Positions 36,503-47,350 of a stretch of DNA of 64,000 nucleotides are shown piece by piece; positions within the stretch are counted from its first letter, which is position 1; the number at the start of each line of letters is the position of its first letter. The notes below the pieces were generated by a model, which was not told the DNA's origin, searched no databases, and saw only the letters and a list, made by a program, of their open reading frames with translations. The stretch comes from Warburgia ugandensis (lineage: Eukaryota > Streptophyta > Magnoliopsida > Canellales > Canellaceae): the NCBI GenBank assembly GCA_035236585.1, contig CP141126.1:71525414-71589413 (forward strand), in the 5' to 3' direction. The position numbers and the translations under genes were made by a program.

Positions 36503-36851
36503 GTCGCTCCTTATTTTGTATCTTTTTTTGAGTAGGAATGAATGGTATTTAGTAGGTTACAGTAGCTACAATAGTGGAAATTGTAAGCTTGTTAGGATGG
36601 GAATAGTAAACTAATTTTCTTTTTCCATTCTTAGGCAATGGAAGGGTGAGAATAGTAAATTGAACTTAGACATTAATTTTGGGTCTCTTTACATTAAGTC
36701 TGGTGTAAGTTTCCTATTTCTCTATTTGCATAAATTGGAAAATAAAAAATAAGGAGTTTAGTCATTAGGTGATATAATATGGATACCTGGGTTTATGTAT
36801 AGGTCCTGTTCCATATTACATCTATGTGGATGCCAAACTAGCCATACAAGT
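36503..36851. other. Spacer between the transposon and the Athila element
   Basis: About 350 bp, no coding sequence seen. Its last five bases (CAAGT) are the left copy of the Athila target duplication. Confidence 0.5.
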
Positions 36852-38848
36852 TGTTAAGTGTTTAATTTTGGTCAAAATTCCCCTAATTTAGCGTTCAATT
36901 AGATCATCTAACCGTTCAATTTTACAAAACTTAGCTTGATTTTGAATATAAATCCAATTGACCATCCAAACCTTAATTTGTCAAAATCAACGGTCAGATG
37001 ATCATTAGAGTTCATTAGATGACTAATGTACGGTTCAGATGATTCTAATTTAGTCTTTTCTTTTGTAGATCAACCAAAGGACGCACGGATGGATACGAGT
37101 AAAAGATAATGGTGCAGATCATCTTAAAAGGCAATGGATGGACCATATCACCCATGGAGATAGATGAAATAGAAATCATGGACAAAATGGAAAGAACATG
37201 TAAAGGGCAACTCTTTTCCCCACTTCTCGTTCCTTTTCTTCCTCTTTCCCTCCTTATTCTCTTTTTCTTTCCTTCATTCTCTCTTTCCTTTCCCACTCCT
37301 TTTCTTTCTTTTCTTTTTCCTTCCTTTTCTTTTCTTTCTTTTTCCTTCCTTTTCTCTTTTCTTTCTTTTTCCTTTTCCTTTTCCTCTTCCTTTTTCCCTT
37401 CCTTTTTCTCTTTTCTTTCTTTCCTTTTCCTTTTCCTTTTCCTTCTCCTTCTCCTCTTTCTTTTTCCTTCTTTCCTTTTTCTTTTTCCCTTCCTCATTCT
37501 CACGTACCCAATTCTCTCTTCTCACCTTCTACTCCTCTCTTGGCCCATCTTCACGCACAAAAAACCCAGCCTCTTCTCATCTCTCTCAATTCGCCCTTCT
37601 CCTCCTCTTTCCCTCTTCTACTTCCCCTTCATCCTACCAGTCTTTGAACCAGCACTGCATCTTCCTCTTTCTCACTCTCTCTCTCCCTATGTTCTCCACC
37701 ATCCCTCCTCCATTCAGTCCCCAGCGTCGTCTGTCCACTCCTCTCCACAACTAGCAATTCCCCACCAGCTACTCTTCAGCCTTGCATCCGCTGCACACCC
37801 GAATTTCTCTTGTTCTCCTCTGCTCCCATTAGCCCTCCACCCTTCTTCTATTTGCAATTTCCAGGACTGTGCGACATTCCTTTACCGCCTAGCATCTCTA
37901 CGTACCCACCCCGGCTACTCTCCTCAACGCCTCCAACCAGAGCACGGCCCAGGCGTCGACCTTGATCGGCCCAGGGGAGAAAACCCAAAACGGGTTTTTC
38001 TCCCGCACCTCTTCCCTTCCATCTTCTCCTCCTCTTTTCTCCTCTTCTTCTCCTTCCTCCGGCTCCCCCTTCTTCATCGGCTTCCCTGGTTTTTCCTAAA
38101 ACACCAGATTTTAACAACATTCCAGTTTTGCCCCTCTCTCTTAAAATTCAATTCCATTTCTGTCCTTTTTTTGAAATTACATCTGTGTCCTGCTTTATCC
38201 CGGTTCTGTTTTATCCATCTTTTTCTTATCCAGGAACTGTCTAATCTGAATAAGCTCAATTAAGGCCTAACCCATCAACGGTTTTGCCTTAATCAAAACA
38301 AAATCCTCGATTTCTCCTTTGTTTCTTTTCTGATTTCAAATTAATTTTACAGGTTCATTATTAGGACATCCCTAGACATAACCAATGCTTCTGATCTTAG
38401 ATCTGAAATCCAGAAATCAATCTGAGCCGTCCAAATCTTGAAATCACAATTTAGCCTAGATCTTGACCATTTTGAAGAATCTGTCAAATCCAACTGGTGG
38501 ATCACTAATCAAGAACGGGTTGAAGATATCTGTAAAGGAGGATCAGCTTTTAGAAGACCAGAAGTGAAGATTTTGATGAAAATTGATCTAGGGAAGTAGT
38601 TTTTTCTCATTATTTGATTTTGTTTGTTTTCTTTAAGAATTGGAAATTCTGTATTTTTGAGAAGTTTATTAGATCTGAACATTGATTCTCATTTTAATAA
38701 TTCCAGTAATTGTGAGTGATTTATTTTTAATTTTAAATAATTAGATTTTATTGAAAACTCCATTTTAAATCAAGTCCTTGTGGGATCGACCCGTACTTGC
38801 ATAAGCTACCCTACAATAGCCCGTGCACTTGCGATAAAACAATCAACA
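36852..38848 (+). repeat. 5' LTR of element C
   Basis: From TGTTAAGTGTTTAATTTTG to CAATCAACA. It contains a ~300-bp almost pure pyrimidine tract (about 37,200-37,500). The 384-codon frame crossing it (37,109-38,263) is Phe/Ser/Leu-rich low-complexity translation of that tract and not a gene. The right end carries GGGATCGACCC and CCGTGCACTTGCG, shared by all Athila-type LTRs here. Confidence 0.93.
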
Positions 38849-38854
38849 AGTTTT

Positions 38855-38872
38855 TGGCACCGTTGCCGGGGA
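38855..38872 (+). promoter_or_regulatory. Primer-binding site, tRNA-Asp type
   Basis: TGGCACCGTTGCCGGGGA, six bases past the LTR end, is complementary to the 3' end of plant tRNA-Asp apart from one position of the usual TGGCGCC form. It is typical of the Athila lineage. Confidence 0.88.
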
Positions 38873-40083
38873 CTTGCAAAAGAGTTTTCATGAAATTTAA
38901 TTAAAAAATCCAAAAAAATCAGAAAATTAAAAAAAAATAAAAAAAATCCATAAAATTAGGAATTGCAATTTTTAGCATTTTAGAAAATTTTAGGTGCATT
39001 TTTCCATTGTTTTTAGGGCATAATCACCTTGTTTCCTGAATTTGGTACTAATTTCTAATTTTATTTTTCAGGAAATAGGAAAGTGGAGGAATTTGGCAAG
39101 TAGATCTTCACCAAAATGGAAACTTCCCTGCTTTCCTAGAATAGGACTTTCTTTTTTCTTTTGAGTGAATCTTGTAGTGAGGATCCTTGTAAATTGCAAT
39201 TTCCATTTTAAATTTCAAAGGGTTGTATAATACAGGGCAAGTGTGGGATAAGGTGGCCCACACTTGATCTTCATCAGAAACCCCACCGTGAGTTTCCTCA
39301 CTCATTTATTTCCTAGATTAGGGTTTACATTTAGAATAATTTGCATTGTTTGGTAGTGTAACTCATATAGAAGCATTTTTTTTTTTATAATTGTTGCATT
39401 TTAGGATTTTGCATTAGTTTACTGCTTTTAATTGCATTCTTAAGGCATGTTTAATGTTTTAAGGTAATTTATATGCTGATCGAATTGCTATGGTGTGTGA
39501 AAATTAATTAGTAAGGGCACCCTACCCCCATAAGATCAAGGGTGGATTTCATCACCACCTCTTGGCCCACTCAGGATAATCACCTCAAGCGCGCAAACCT
39601 TCTTTTCACGTTAATTTAAAATCAATCAGAAGAGACCTATAGGGTCATCACATGCTCGTAGGACCCTCTTAATAGGATGCGATTTACTGTCAGTCTAGTG
39701 GCTTTTGATCACTGTGGTTATTGGGGGTTATCTAATAGAGCCTCGCTCTTCCCCCACCTCCTATTGACGTTTGTTGAGGTCTAAACGCCTCCTTACACGA
39801 GGGTTGCATTAACCACCTTGGTTAGAACCTAATTGGTAAGTAGTAATCAACTCCCAAAGAGAGGAGGAGCGCTAGTCTAGGCTAATAAAAGCATCGTCCC
39901 CACAGAAAATCAAGAAAATCAAATATATTGTTGCTTATTAGCCTTAGGATTATTTGAGTGTGCCCTTTTGTTTGCGCATCATTCTAGAAGTTAGGTTGCA
40001 TCATTTAGGTTAGTTTTCTCAAAGAAAAAAAAAAACAAAAAACAAAACAAATAAAACAAAAAACGAAAAGAAGCTTCCCTTGT
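38873..40083 (+). other. Untranslated leader of element C
   Basis: About 1.2 kb without a credible frame between primer site and gag. It includes an A-rich run (about 40,021-40,066) and the hairpin at 39,238-39,266. Much of it is recognisable in the leader of element A (3,432-4,600). Confidence 0.7.
39238..39266 (+). other. Conserved leader hairpin of Athila elements
   Basis: CAAGTGTGGG (39,238-39,247) pairs perfectly with CCCACACTTG (39,257-39,266) around a 9-base loop. Element A keeps nine of the ten pairs at the same leader position, with a different loop. Position and conservation suggest an RNA signal (dimerisation, packaging or translation), but that role is inference. Confidence 0.7.
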
Positions 40084-42690
40084 ATGCACTTTTGGAGATG
40101 CGACAAAACCGGAAGGTTAGTCAAGTACGACCAAAAAGACATACTGCAAGATCAGGCCACATCTATGGCTGATCAACGCTCAAGGGGTAATTCACCCCAT
40201 GGAAGTCAAGGGGCTCCACTCATAATGAATGAGGACCCACCACCCTTGATGGATGATGAATATCAACCTCCACCAAGGAGGAATAATCATCAACCAAATA
40301 GAGATTGGAGAAGACACAATAGGGAATGGGACCAACAGAGTGAACATGGGGATGATAATATTGAGGGTCATCAAAACTTTCGTGGTAGAACTTTAAAAGA
40401 CTACCTTCAGCCTACACGCACCAGTACACCATCCTGTGTAATTCTTCCTCAAAATGCTGGTGCGTTAGAATTAAAAACGGGAGTAATCCAATTACTTCCC
40501 AAATTCCATGGTCTAGATAGTGAGAGTCCTTATTTACACCTTAAAGAATTTGATGAGGTATGTAGTACCCAATGAACACAAAATATAGGTCTAAATACTG
40601 TTAGGCTTAAAATTTTTCCTTTCTCTTTAAAGGAAAAAGCAAAAATGTGGTTTAATGCACTACCATCAGGTTCCATAAGAACCTGGAATGAAATGACTAG
40701 GGAATTCTTAAAGAAGTTTTTCCCTACCCATAAAACCAATACGCTTCGCCGCAAAATAATGAACTTTACCCAAAAGGATAAAGAATCATTCTATCAATGC
40801 TGAGAAAGGTTCAAAGAACTACAACTCACTTGCCCACATCATGGCTATGAACCATCGCGCATCATCAGCTTCTTTTATGAAGGACTAAATTCTAACATGC
40901 ACCAGTTTGTAGAGATGATATGTAATGGCAACTTTCTCAACAAACAACCAGATGAGGCAGAGGAGTATTTGGAATGGCTAGCTGAAAGTGCACAGACCTG
41001 GGCTGACTCAGAAAGAATAGAACATACAGATAGACCTAAGCCCAATAACACCCATGCTAGGGGAGGCATGTATGCTATGTCTAAAAAGATGATATCAATG
41101 CCAAAGTAGCATCCCTAGCGAGAAAAGTAGAAGCCATAGAAATGGGAAAGAAAAACTCACATAAAGAAGAACAAGTGTGTAGTATTTGTGAAAGTACGTC
41201 ACATCTTACTCAGGAATGTCCTACAATCCCTGGTTTTCAAGATGTACTTCATGATCAAGATATAAAAGACCTTTCTCCCCATATTCAGACACTTATAACC
41301 CCAACTGGAGAAACCATCCAAACTTTAGTTGGAAAAATGGGCCTATTGCTAATGTTCCACAATCAGGACAATATCAACCTCATCAACAAAACCAAGGACT
41401 TCTTACCTTACCTTATCAAACTCATCAACCTCCTTCTGGAGCTTACTTGCCCTCTCCTAAAAGGCATGTTGAGGATAATCAAAACATTCAAAACCAGGAA
41501 AGGAAAATTTCTCAATTAGAAAGTCAAATAAAACAAACCAACCAGTCCATGAATGAATTAAAAAACATGATGAGTCAAATGATGCAAAGTATGGAAAAAG
41601 GAAAGTTCCCAGCTCAACCACAAGCAAACCCTAAGGGAGTGCATGCGGTTAGCATTAATGCATCTGATGAAACATCTAGCTCTACCATGGAACAAACTAA
41701 GGCTGTTACTATTCTTAGGAGTGGTAAAAGAATTGAGAAAGATGAGCCTCAAAAGACTGAAAAGGTAGAAAAATCCACAAAAGTTAAAGAAAACCCTAAA
41801 CAAAAGGACCTTGTTTCACCTGTTGATCTATGTCCTATACCTGCTCCATTTCCTTAAAGGTTGCGTTAAGCCCCAAAGTCTGCATCTAATGATGAGATTT
41901 TAGAGATTTTCAAGCAAGTCAAGATCAACATACCGATCTTAGATGCTATAAAACAAATTCCATCATATGCCAAATTCTTAAAAGACTTATGCACCATAAA
42001 GAGAAAATTGAATGTCCAGAAGAAGGCATTTTTGACTGAACAGGTTAGTTCTATTCTTCAACACCATACACCACCAAAGTACAAAGATCCTGGTTGCCCC
42101 ACTCTTACTTGCATTATTGGCAGCTACAAGATTAACCAAGCTCTTCTTGATTTAGGATCTAGTGTAAATCTATTACCATACTCGGTATACGAACAGTTAG
42201 GTCTGGGTGAACTAAAACCTACATCTACTACGCTCCAGCTAGCTGATCGTTCTGTAAAAATACCGAGAGGAGTAATAGAGGATGTGTTAGTCCAGGTAGA
42301 ATAATTTTGTTTCCCTGTCGATTTTCTAGTTCTAGATACACAACCGGTGGTGAATGAGAAGAATGAAATACCAGTCATCTTGGGACGACCATTTTTGGCT
42401 ACGTCCAATGCCTTAATCAACTGTAGAAATGGTGTCATGAAACTGTCCTTTGGCAATATGACATTAGAGCTAAACATCTTTAACATTTGTAAGCAACTTG
42501 GTGAAACTACTGATGATTTGCACAATGTTAACATGATCAATTCAGTTGTGCAAGATCAGTTTCAGTCCTCTTCCTTTTCGAACCCACTAGAGGCCTGTTT
42601 GGCCCATTTTAATGAGTTTAATGAGGATGCATTAATAGAGGAAGTTAATGCCCTCCTTGATTCTGTTCCTATCATGGAAACAGAAAAATG
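40084..42690 (+). pseudogene. gag-pro: gag-protease region of element C
   Basis: It encodes, in order, an Asn/Arg/Pro-rich N-terminal part, the Athila-style LKDYLQPTRTSTPSC phrase, a retrotransposon gag (capsid-like) domain (about 40,560-41,020; FYQC, RFKELQLTCPHHGYEP), a zinc knuckle CSICESTSHLTQEC (about 41,160-41,210, C-x2-C-x4-H-x4-C), a Gln-rich coiled linker, and an aspartic protease with active-site LLDLGSSVNLLPYSVYEQLG (about 42,150-42,205). The region is broken in a few places and so does not look translatable as one polyprotein, but each domain is well preserved, in keeping with a young insertion. Confidence 0.85.
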
Positions 42691-42715
42691 AAAACCTCCT
42701 TTTGAGGACCTTCCA

Positions 42716-45661
42716 ATGAGGGAGTCCACTCCCCTTCCATCATTCATAGAACCTCCTAAGCTTGAATTGAAATCTCTACCATTAGATTTAAAATATGCCT
42801 TTTTAGGAGACAAAGAGACTTTTCCTGTAATAATTTCCTCCCAATTAGAAACATCTCAAGAGGAAAAGTTAATAGACACTTTAAAAGAACACAAAGGTGC
42901 TATAGGATGGACCATAGCTGATATAAAGGGCATTAACCCTTTAATCTGCACCCATAGGATCTATCTAGAGGATGAAGCTAAGCCATGTCGTCAAATGCAA
43001 AGAAGGTTAAATCCTAATATGAAAGATGTGGTTAGAGCAGAAGTCCTAAAGTTGCTTGATGTGGGAATCATCTATCCCATAAGTGATAGCAAATGGGTAA
43101 GTCCTACTCAGGTGGTTCCAAAGAAGTCTGGAGTGACAGTAATAACTAACGCCAACAATGAATTGATCCCTACCAGGGTTACTACTGGTTGGCGTATGTG
43201 TATCAACTATCGAAAGTTGAATGCTGTTACAAGGAAGGACCATTTTCCTTTGCCCTTCATTGATCAAATGTTAGAAAGGGTTGCAGGACATCAGTACTAT
43301 TGTTTCTTAGATGGTTATTCAGGGTATAACCAAATAGAAATTGCACCCGAGGATCAGGAAAAGACCACATTTACATGTCCTTTTGGCACTTTTGCTTACA
43401 AAAGAATGCCATTTGGATTATGTAATGCTCCCACCACATTTCAACATTGCATGTTAAGCATTTTCAGTGATATGGTGGAGAGAATTTTAGAGGTTTTCAT
43501 GGACGACTTTTCTGTTTTCGGTAATTCATTTGAAACATGTCTTGAAAACCTAAGAAAAGTCTTAACTCGTTGTAAAGAGAAAAACCTAGTGCTTAATTGG
43601 GAAAAATGTCATTTCATGGTTCCTAAGGGAATTGTCTTAGGTCACATTGTGTCATCTAAAGGTATAGAGGTAGATAGAGCTAAAGTTGATCTAATTTCCA
43701 ATCTACCAATTCCAAAATCTATTAGGGACATTTGCTCTTTCCTAGGTCATGCAGGATTCTATAGGAGGTTCATTAAAGATTTTAGTGCAATATCTAGACC
43801 ATTATGTTACCTCCTCACAAAGGATACTCCTTTTGAGTGGACTGAGGATTGTCAAGAAGCTTTTATAAAGTTGAAAGACAAGTTGACCACCGCACCTATC
43901 ATGCAGCCACCTGATTGGAGTCTACCCTTTGAAATCATGTGTGATGCCAGTGACTATGCTGTAGGAGCTGTACTAGGACAGAGAAAAGAAAAGAAGCCAT
44001 ACGTTATCTATTATGCCAGTAGGACCTTAAATAGCACCCAAATGAACTATTCTACTACAGAGAAAGAACTCTTAGCAGTTGTCTTCGCATTGGATAAATT
44101 CAGGTCTTACTTGGTTGGATTTAAAATAGTCATATTCACTGACCATTCGGCCCTCAAGTATCTTCTTTCTAAGAAAGATGCTAAGCCTAGACTAATTAGA
44201 TGGATCCTCCTACTCCAAGAGTTTGACATTGAAATAAAAGATAAAAAGGGAGTAGAGAATGTGGTAGCTGACCATTTGTCTCGCTTAGTCCTAACAGAGC
44301 CTTTAGATGAGTTGCCAATTAAAGACACTTTCCCTGATGAGCAACTTTTTCATGTTTCCCATCATCCCTGGTTTGCTGATATTGCAAATTATTTAGTCAC
44401 GGGGAAAATTCCTGAACATTGGACTAAACAAGAAAAGAAAAAATTCTTTTCCAATGTTAAGCACTATTTCTGGGATGATCCATATCTGTTTAAATACTGC
44501 CCAGATCAAATCATTAGGAGATGTGTCCCTGACTTAGAACAACATAGTGTTATCTCCTTTTGTCATTCAGAAGCATGTGGTGGACATTTTTTTGCCCAGA
44601 AAACAGCGGCAAAGATTTTGCAGTGCGGTTTTTATTGGCCGTCGTTGTTCAAAGACACACATGTGTTCTGTAAATTATGTGAGCAATGTCAAAAGTTAGG
44701 AGGAATAACCCGTAGGAATATGATGCCTTTAAACCCTATTCTTATCATAGAAATTTTTGATTGTTGGGGTATCGATTTCATGGGTCCATTCCCACCTTCT
44801 TTTGGCTACATTTATATCTTATTAGTTGTAAACTATGTTTCAAAATGGATTGAGGCTATCCCATGTAGGAATAATGATCACAAAATAGTTCTTAAATTTT
44901 TAAAAGAAAACATTTTTTCTAGATTTGGGACCCCTCGAGCCATTATAAGTGATAACGGTACACATTTTTGCAACAAACCATTTGAAGCACTAATGAAAAA
45001 ATATAATATTACACATAAAGTTGCAACACCGTATCACCCACAAACAAGTGGACAAGTAGAAGTATCTAATCGGGCCATCAAACAAATCCTTCAAAAGACT
45101 GTTAATCCAGATCGTAAAGATTGGTCTCTTCGACTGACGGATGCGCTTTGGGCTTACAGGACTGCACATCGCACCCCGATTGGTATGTCTCCCTATCGTA
45201 TTGTATACGGTAAGGCTTGTCATTTGCCTGTGGAATTGGAACATAGAGCCTATTGGGCAATAAAGACATTCAATTTCAGTATGAATAAAGCAGGGTCACA
45301 TCGCAAACTCCAACTTAATGAGTTGGAAGAGATCAGGCAAGAAGCATATGAGAGTAATAGGATATATAAAGAAAAGATGAAAGTTTTTCATGATAAGAAC
45401 ATAATGAGAAAATCCTTTACTCCAAGCCAAAAGGTTCTACTTTACAATTCTAAGCGTCACTTATTTCTAGGTAAGCTTAGATCTCAATGGACTGGTCCAT
45501 ATATAGTAAAAGAAGTTTTTTCATATGGGACTGTCGAGATTGAGAATACTAGGACTGGTCATTCTTTTAAAGTGAATGGTCAACGTTTAAAGCCTTTCCT
45601 AGATTATGAGAATTCAGAAGTTGAGTCCACAACTCTGGAGGATCCTATTTATCAGGATTGA
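42716..45661 (+). CDS. pol: Pol polyprotein of element C: RT, RNase H, integrase
   Basis: One open frame of 981 codons. Reverse transcriptase spans about residues 95-310 ([34 protein letters not shown], and the FMDDF catalytic box near 262). RNase H lies at about 400-530 ([39 protein letters not shown]). Integrase spans about 600-880, with the His/His and C-x2-C zinc part ([16 protein letters not shown]) and catalytic residues in WGIDFMGPF (~684), IISDNGTHF (~743) and SGQVEVSNR (~779). The RT-RNase H-integrase order marks Ty3/gypsy, and the wording is Athila-like. It is an element gene, not a host gene. The first Met here is simply the first in the frame; natural synthesis would be as part of a longer polyprotein. 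Confidence 0.93.
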   Translation: MRESTPLPSFIEPPKLELKSLPLDLKYAFLGDKETFPVIISSQLETSQEEKLIDTLKEHKGAIGWTIADIKGINPLICTHRIYLEDEAKPCRQMQRRLNPNMKDVVRAEVLKLLDVGIIYPISDSKWVSPTQVVPKKSGVTVITNANNELIPTRVTTGWRMCINYRKLNAVTRKDHFPLPFIDQMLERVAGHQYYCFLDGYSGYNQIEIAPEDQEKTTFTCPFGTFAYKRMPFGLCNAPTTFQHCMLSIFSDMVERILEVFMDDFSVFGNSFETCLENLRKVLTRCKEKNLVLNWEKCHFMVPKGIVLGHIVSSKGIEVDRAKVDLISNLPIPKSIRDICSFLGHAGFYRRFIKDFSAISRPLCYLLTKDTPFEWTEDCQEAFIKLKDKLTTAPIMQPPDWSLPFEIMCDASDYAVGAVLGQRKEKKPYVIYYASRTLNSTQMNYSTTEKELLAVVFALDKFRSYLVGFKIVIFTDHSALKYLLSKKDAKPRLIRWILLLQEFDIEIKDKKGVENVVADHLSRLVLTEPLDELPIKDTFPDEQLFHVSHHPWFADIANYLVTGKIPEHWTKQEKKKFFSNVKHYFWDDPYLFKYCPDQIIRRCVPDLEQHSVISFCHSEACGGHFFAQKTAAKILQCGFYWPSLFKDTHVFCKLCEQCQKLGGITRRNMMPLNPILIIEIFDCWGIDFMGPFPPSFGYIYILLVVNYVSKWIEAIPCRNNDHKIVLKFLKENIFSRFGTPRAIISDNGTHFCNKPFEALMKKYNITHKVATPYHPQTSGQVEVSNRAIKQILQKTVNPDRKDWSLRLTDALWAYRTAHRTPIGMSPYRIVYGKACHLPVELEHRAYWAIKTFNFSMNKAGSHRKLQLNELEEIRQEAYESNRIYKEKMKVFHDKNIMRKSFTPSQKVLLYNSKRHLFLGKLRSQWTGPYIVKEVFSYGTVEIENTRTGHSFKVNGQRLKPFLDYENSEVESTTLEDPIYQD

Positions 45662-47338
45662 GTGGATTTGATCCTTCTGTACCATATTTTGTATTTTTGT
45701 TGTTTTCTACATCACTCATATTCATTTTAGGTCCTACTTTTTAAACATTGAGGACAATGTTTCTGTCAGGTTGGGGGATGTAGAATTCTAGCAAATTCTA
45801 GTTTTTTTTAGTTTTTTAGGTGCTTTCCTTGACTTTTCAAAAAAAAAAAAAAAAATGATGAAAATTTTTAGGTCATTTCCTACACTATGATGAGAATTGG
45901 ATTTTTTGAAGTATAATCTAGATAACTTTAGCTTATTAATGGAATTGAATATGATTAATTCATCTTTTACTCATTTTCTAAAGTATTCTATGAAAGCAAA
46001 GTCTCAGATCACATCTATACACGCAGTTGCATATAGATAGTCTAGATTGATAAAGTGGCTATAACTTAGAAATTCTGAACAAATTCAGTGGAGACCTATA
46101 ACCTAAGTAAGTTTTAGAGATATTCATCCTTTTTGAGAGGTTATAAATATTCCTAATTTTCTTCAGCGTGCTTAAAGAAAATTGATCTCAAACTCTTTAA
46201 TTTGGCTAATTACTTGAATAATTAGAATATTATCTTTAAAATTCTAGAAGTTCATTGAATTTGATAGATTATAGGAAACCTAGAAAATGATTTAGGCCAT
46301 CCTTGTTATAACCTAGAGACATAAAGCCTACCCATAAAGTATTGTTACCACTAGTTAGCCAACTTGAGCCTTTAATATAAGCCTTTTCTTTTGTCACCCA
46401 AATTATCCTTTACCCATATTAACCCAGTATAAATTATCCATTACCCATTTTCTTTGAAAAAAAGTTAGAGAAGAATGAAGAAATATCTTTTAGTTGTAAT
46501 GAAAAGTGGATATCAAGAAAAGAAATATTCTTCAAAGTGATTCAAAAGTACTGAAATAGTCTGAAAAAAAAAAAAAAAAAAAAGGTTTGAAGAATGCAAA
46601 GAAAAGAGAAAGAAAAAAAAAAGAAAAAGAAAAAAACAGAAATATTCACTTCATCAAAGAAAGAAAGAATTATCAACTTTAGAAGACCTCTACTTATTTT
46701 CTGAAGAAACTTTGAATAACCTTATACCCTTTCTTTGGTACCCTATCCTAAGCTTACGTTTCGTCCCAGTTAAAGACCTATTGATTCTAGGAGAAACATA
46801 GTCTTGATGAGGAAATGAATGGATAGAATATAAAAGAGTGGTATTTCTAAATATTCAAAGGTAATGGCATCTATTCTAAAGGGATCAAAACAATGAAATT
46901 CCTTAATAACTCCCAATTTTCATGAGTACATGTGAGAAAATTTTGCTTTTATTGACTCAACTCACATAATTAAAAGAGAGATATGATTTGACCCCTTTAT
47001 CTGAGAGATTTTGTTTCTGAGTGTATGTCATTAGTGAGGCTTGAGGTCAAAACATATTTCGGATGGAGTTCAAAAGTTAGAAGTTTATTTAGAGATCAAG
47101 ATGATTCCATATGTAAATTGTACATGCACACACTCACTCTGAGATTTGAGCTTAATTGGAATTATTTTGGCATACGGGTAGGGTTTTGAATTTTTCAGTC
47201 ATTTTTATTAGTATGATAAAGTTGATGTGATTTATTGAAGATAATTCTTTGAGGAAAAAGAGGAGTTGACTTAAAAATAAAATTTGAAATCTTGAAATTT
47301 GGTTTTTCGCATATTTTGCTCAGGACTAGCAAAATGCT
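45662..47338 (+). other. Post-pol non-coding region of element C
   Basis: About 1.7 kb with no env-like frame. It begins with a CAGGTTGGGGGATGTAGAA block near 45,770, followed by the sentence-like conserved stretch around 46,030-46,130 (AGTCTAGATTGATAAAGTGG) also seen in element A (about 6,335-6,430) and element B (about 61,380-61,470). Poly(A)-rich runs lie at about 46,563-46,640. Confidence 0.7.
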
Positions 47339-47350
47339 GGTTGGGGGGTG
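47339..47350 (+). promoter_or_regulatory. Polypurine tract of element C
   Basis: GGTTGGGGGGTG immediately before the 3' LTR, the expected plus-strand primer position. A similar GGTTGGGGG block also occurs at about 45,772, just after pol. Confidence 0.7.

Noticed and set aside
37045-37525. Lys/Glu/Arg-rich frames on the minus strand
   Set aside because: Reverse complement of the same pyrimidine tract; no domain and no start context.
37109-38263. 384-codon open frame, and its twin at 47,652-48,737 (361 codons)
   Set aside because: They translate the pyrimidine tract and GC-rich part of the two LTRs. The product is Phe/Ser/Leu/Pro low complexity without domains, and the opposite strand gives Lys/Arg/Glu runs. 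Presence in both LTRs explains the similarity.
45662-47338. Env-like gene after pol of element C
   Set aside because: Athila relatives sometimes carry one, but no frame of useful length, signal peptide or membrane segment is present here.
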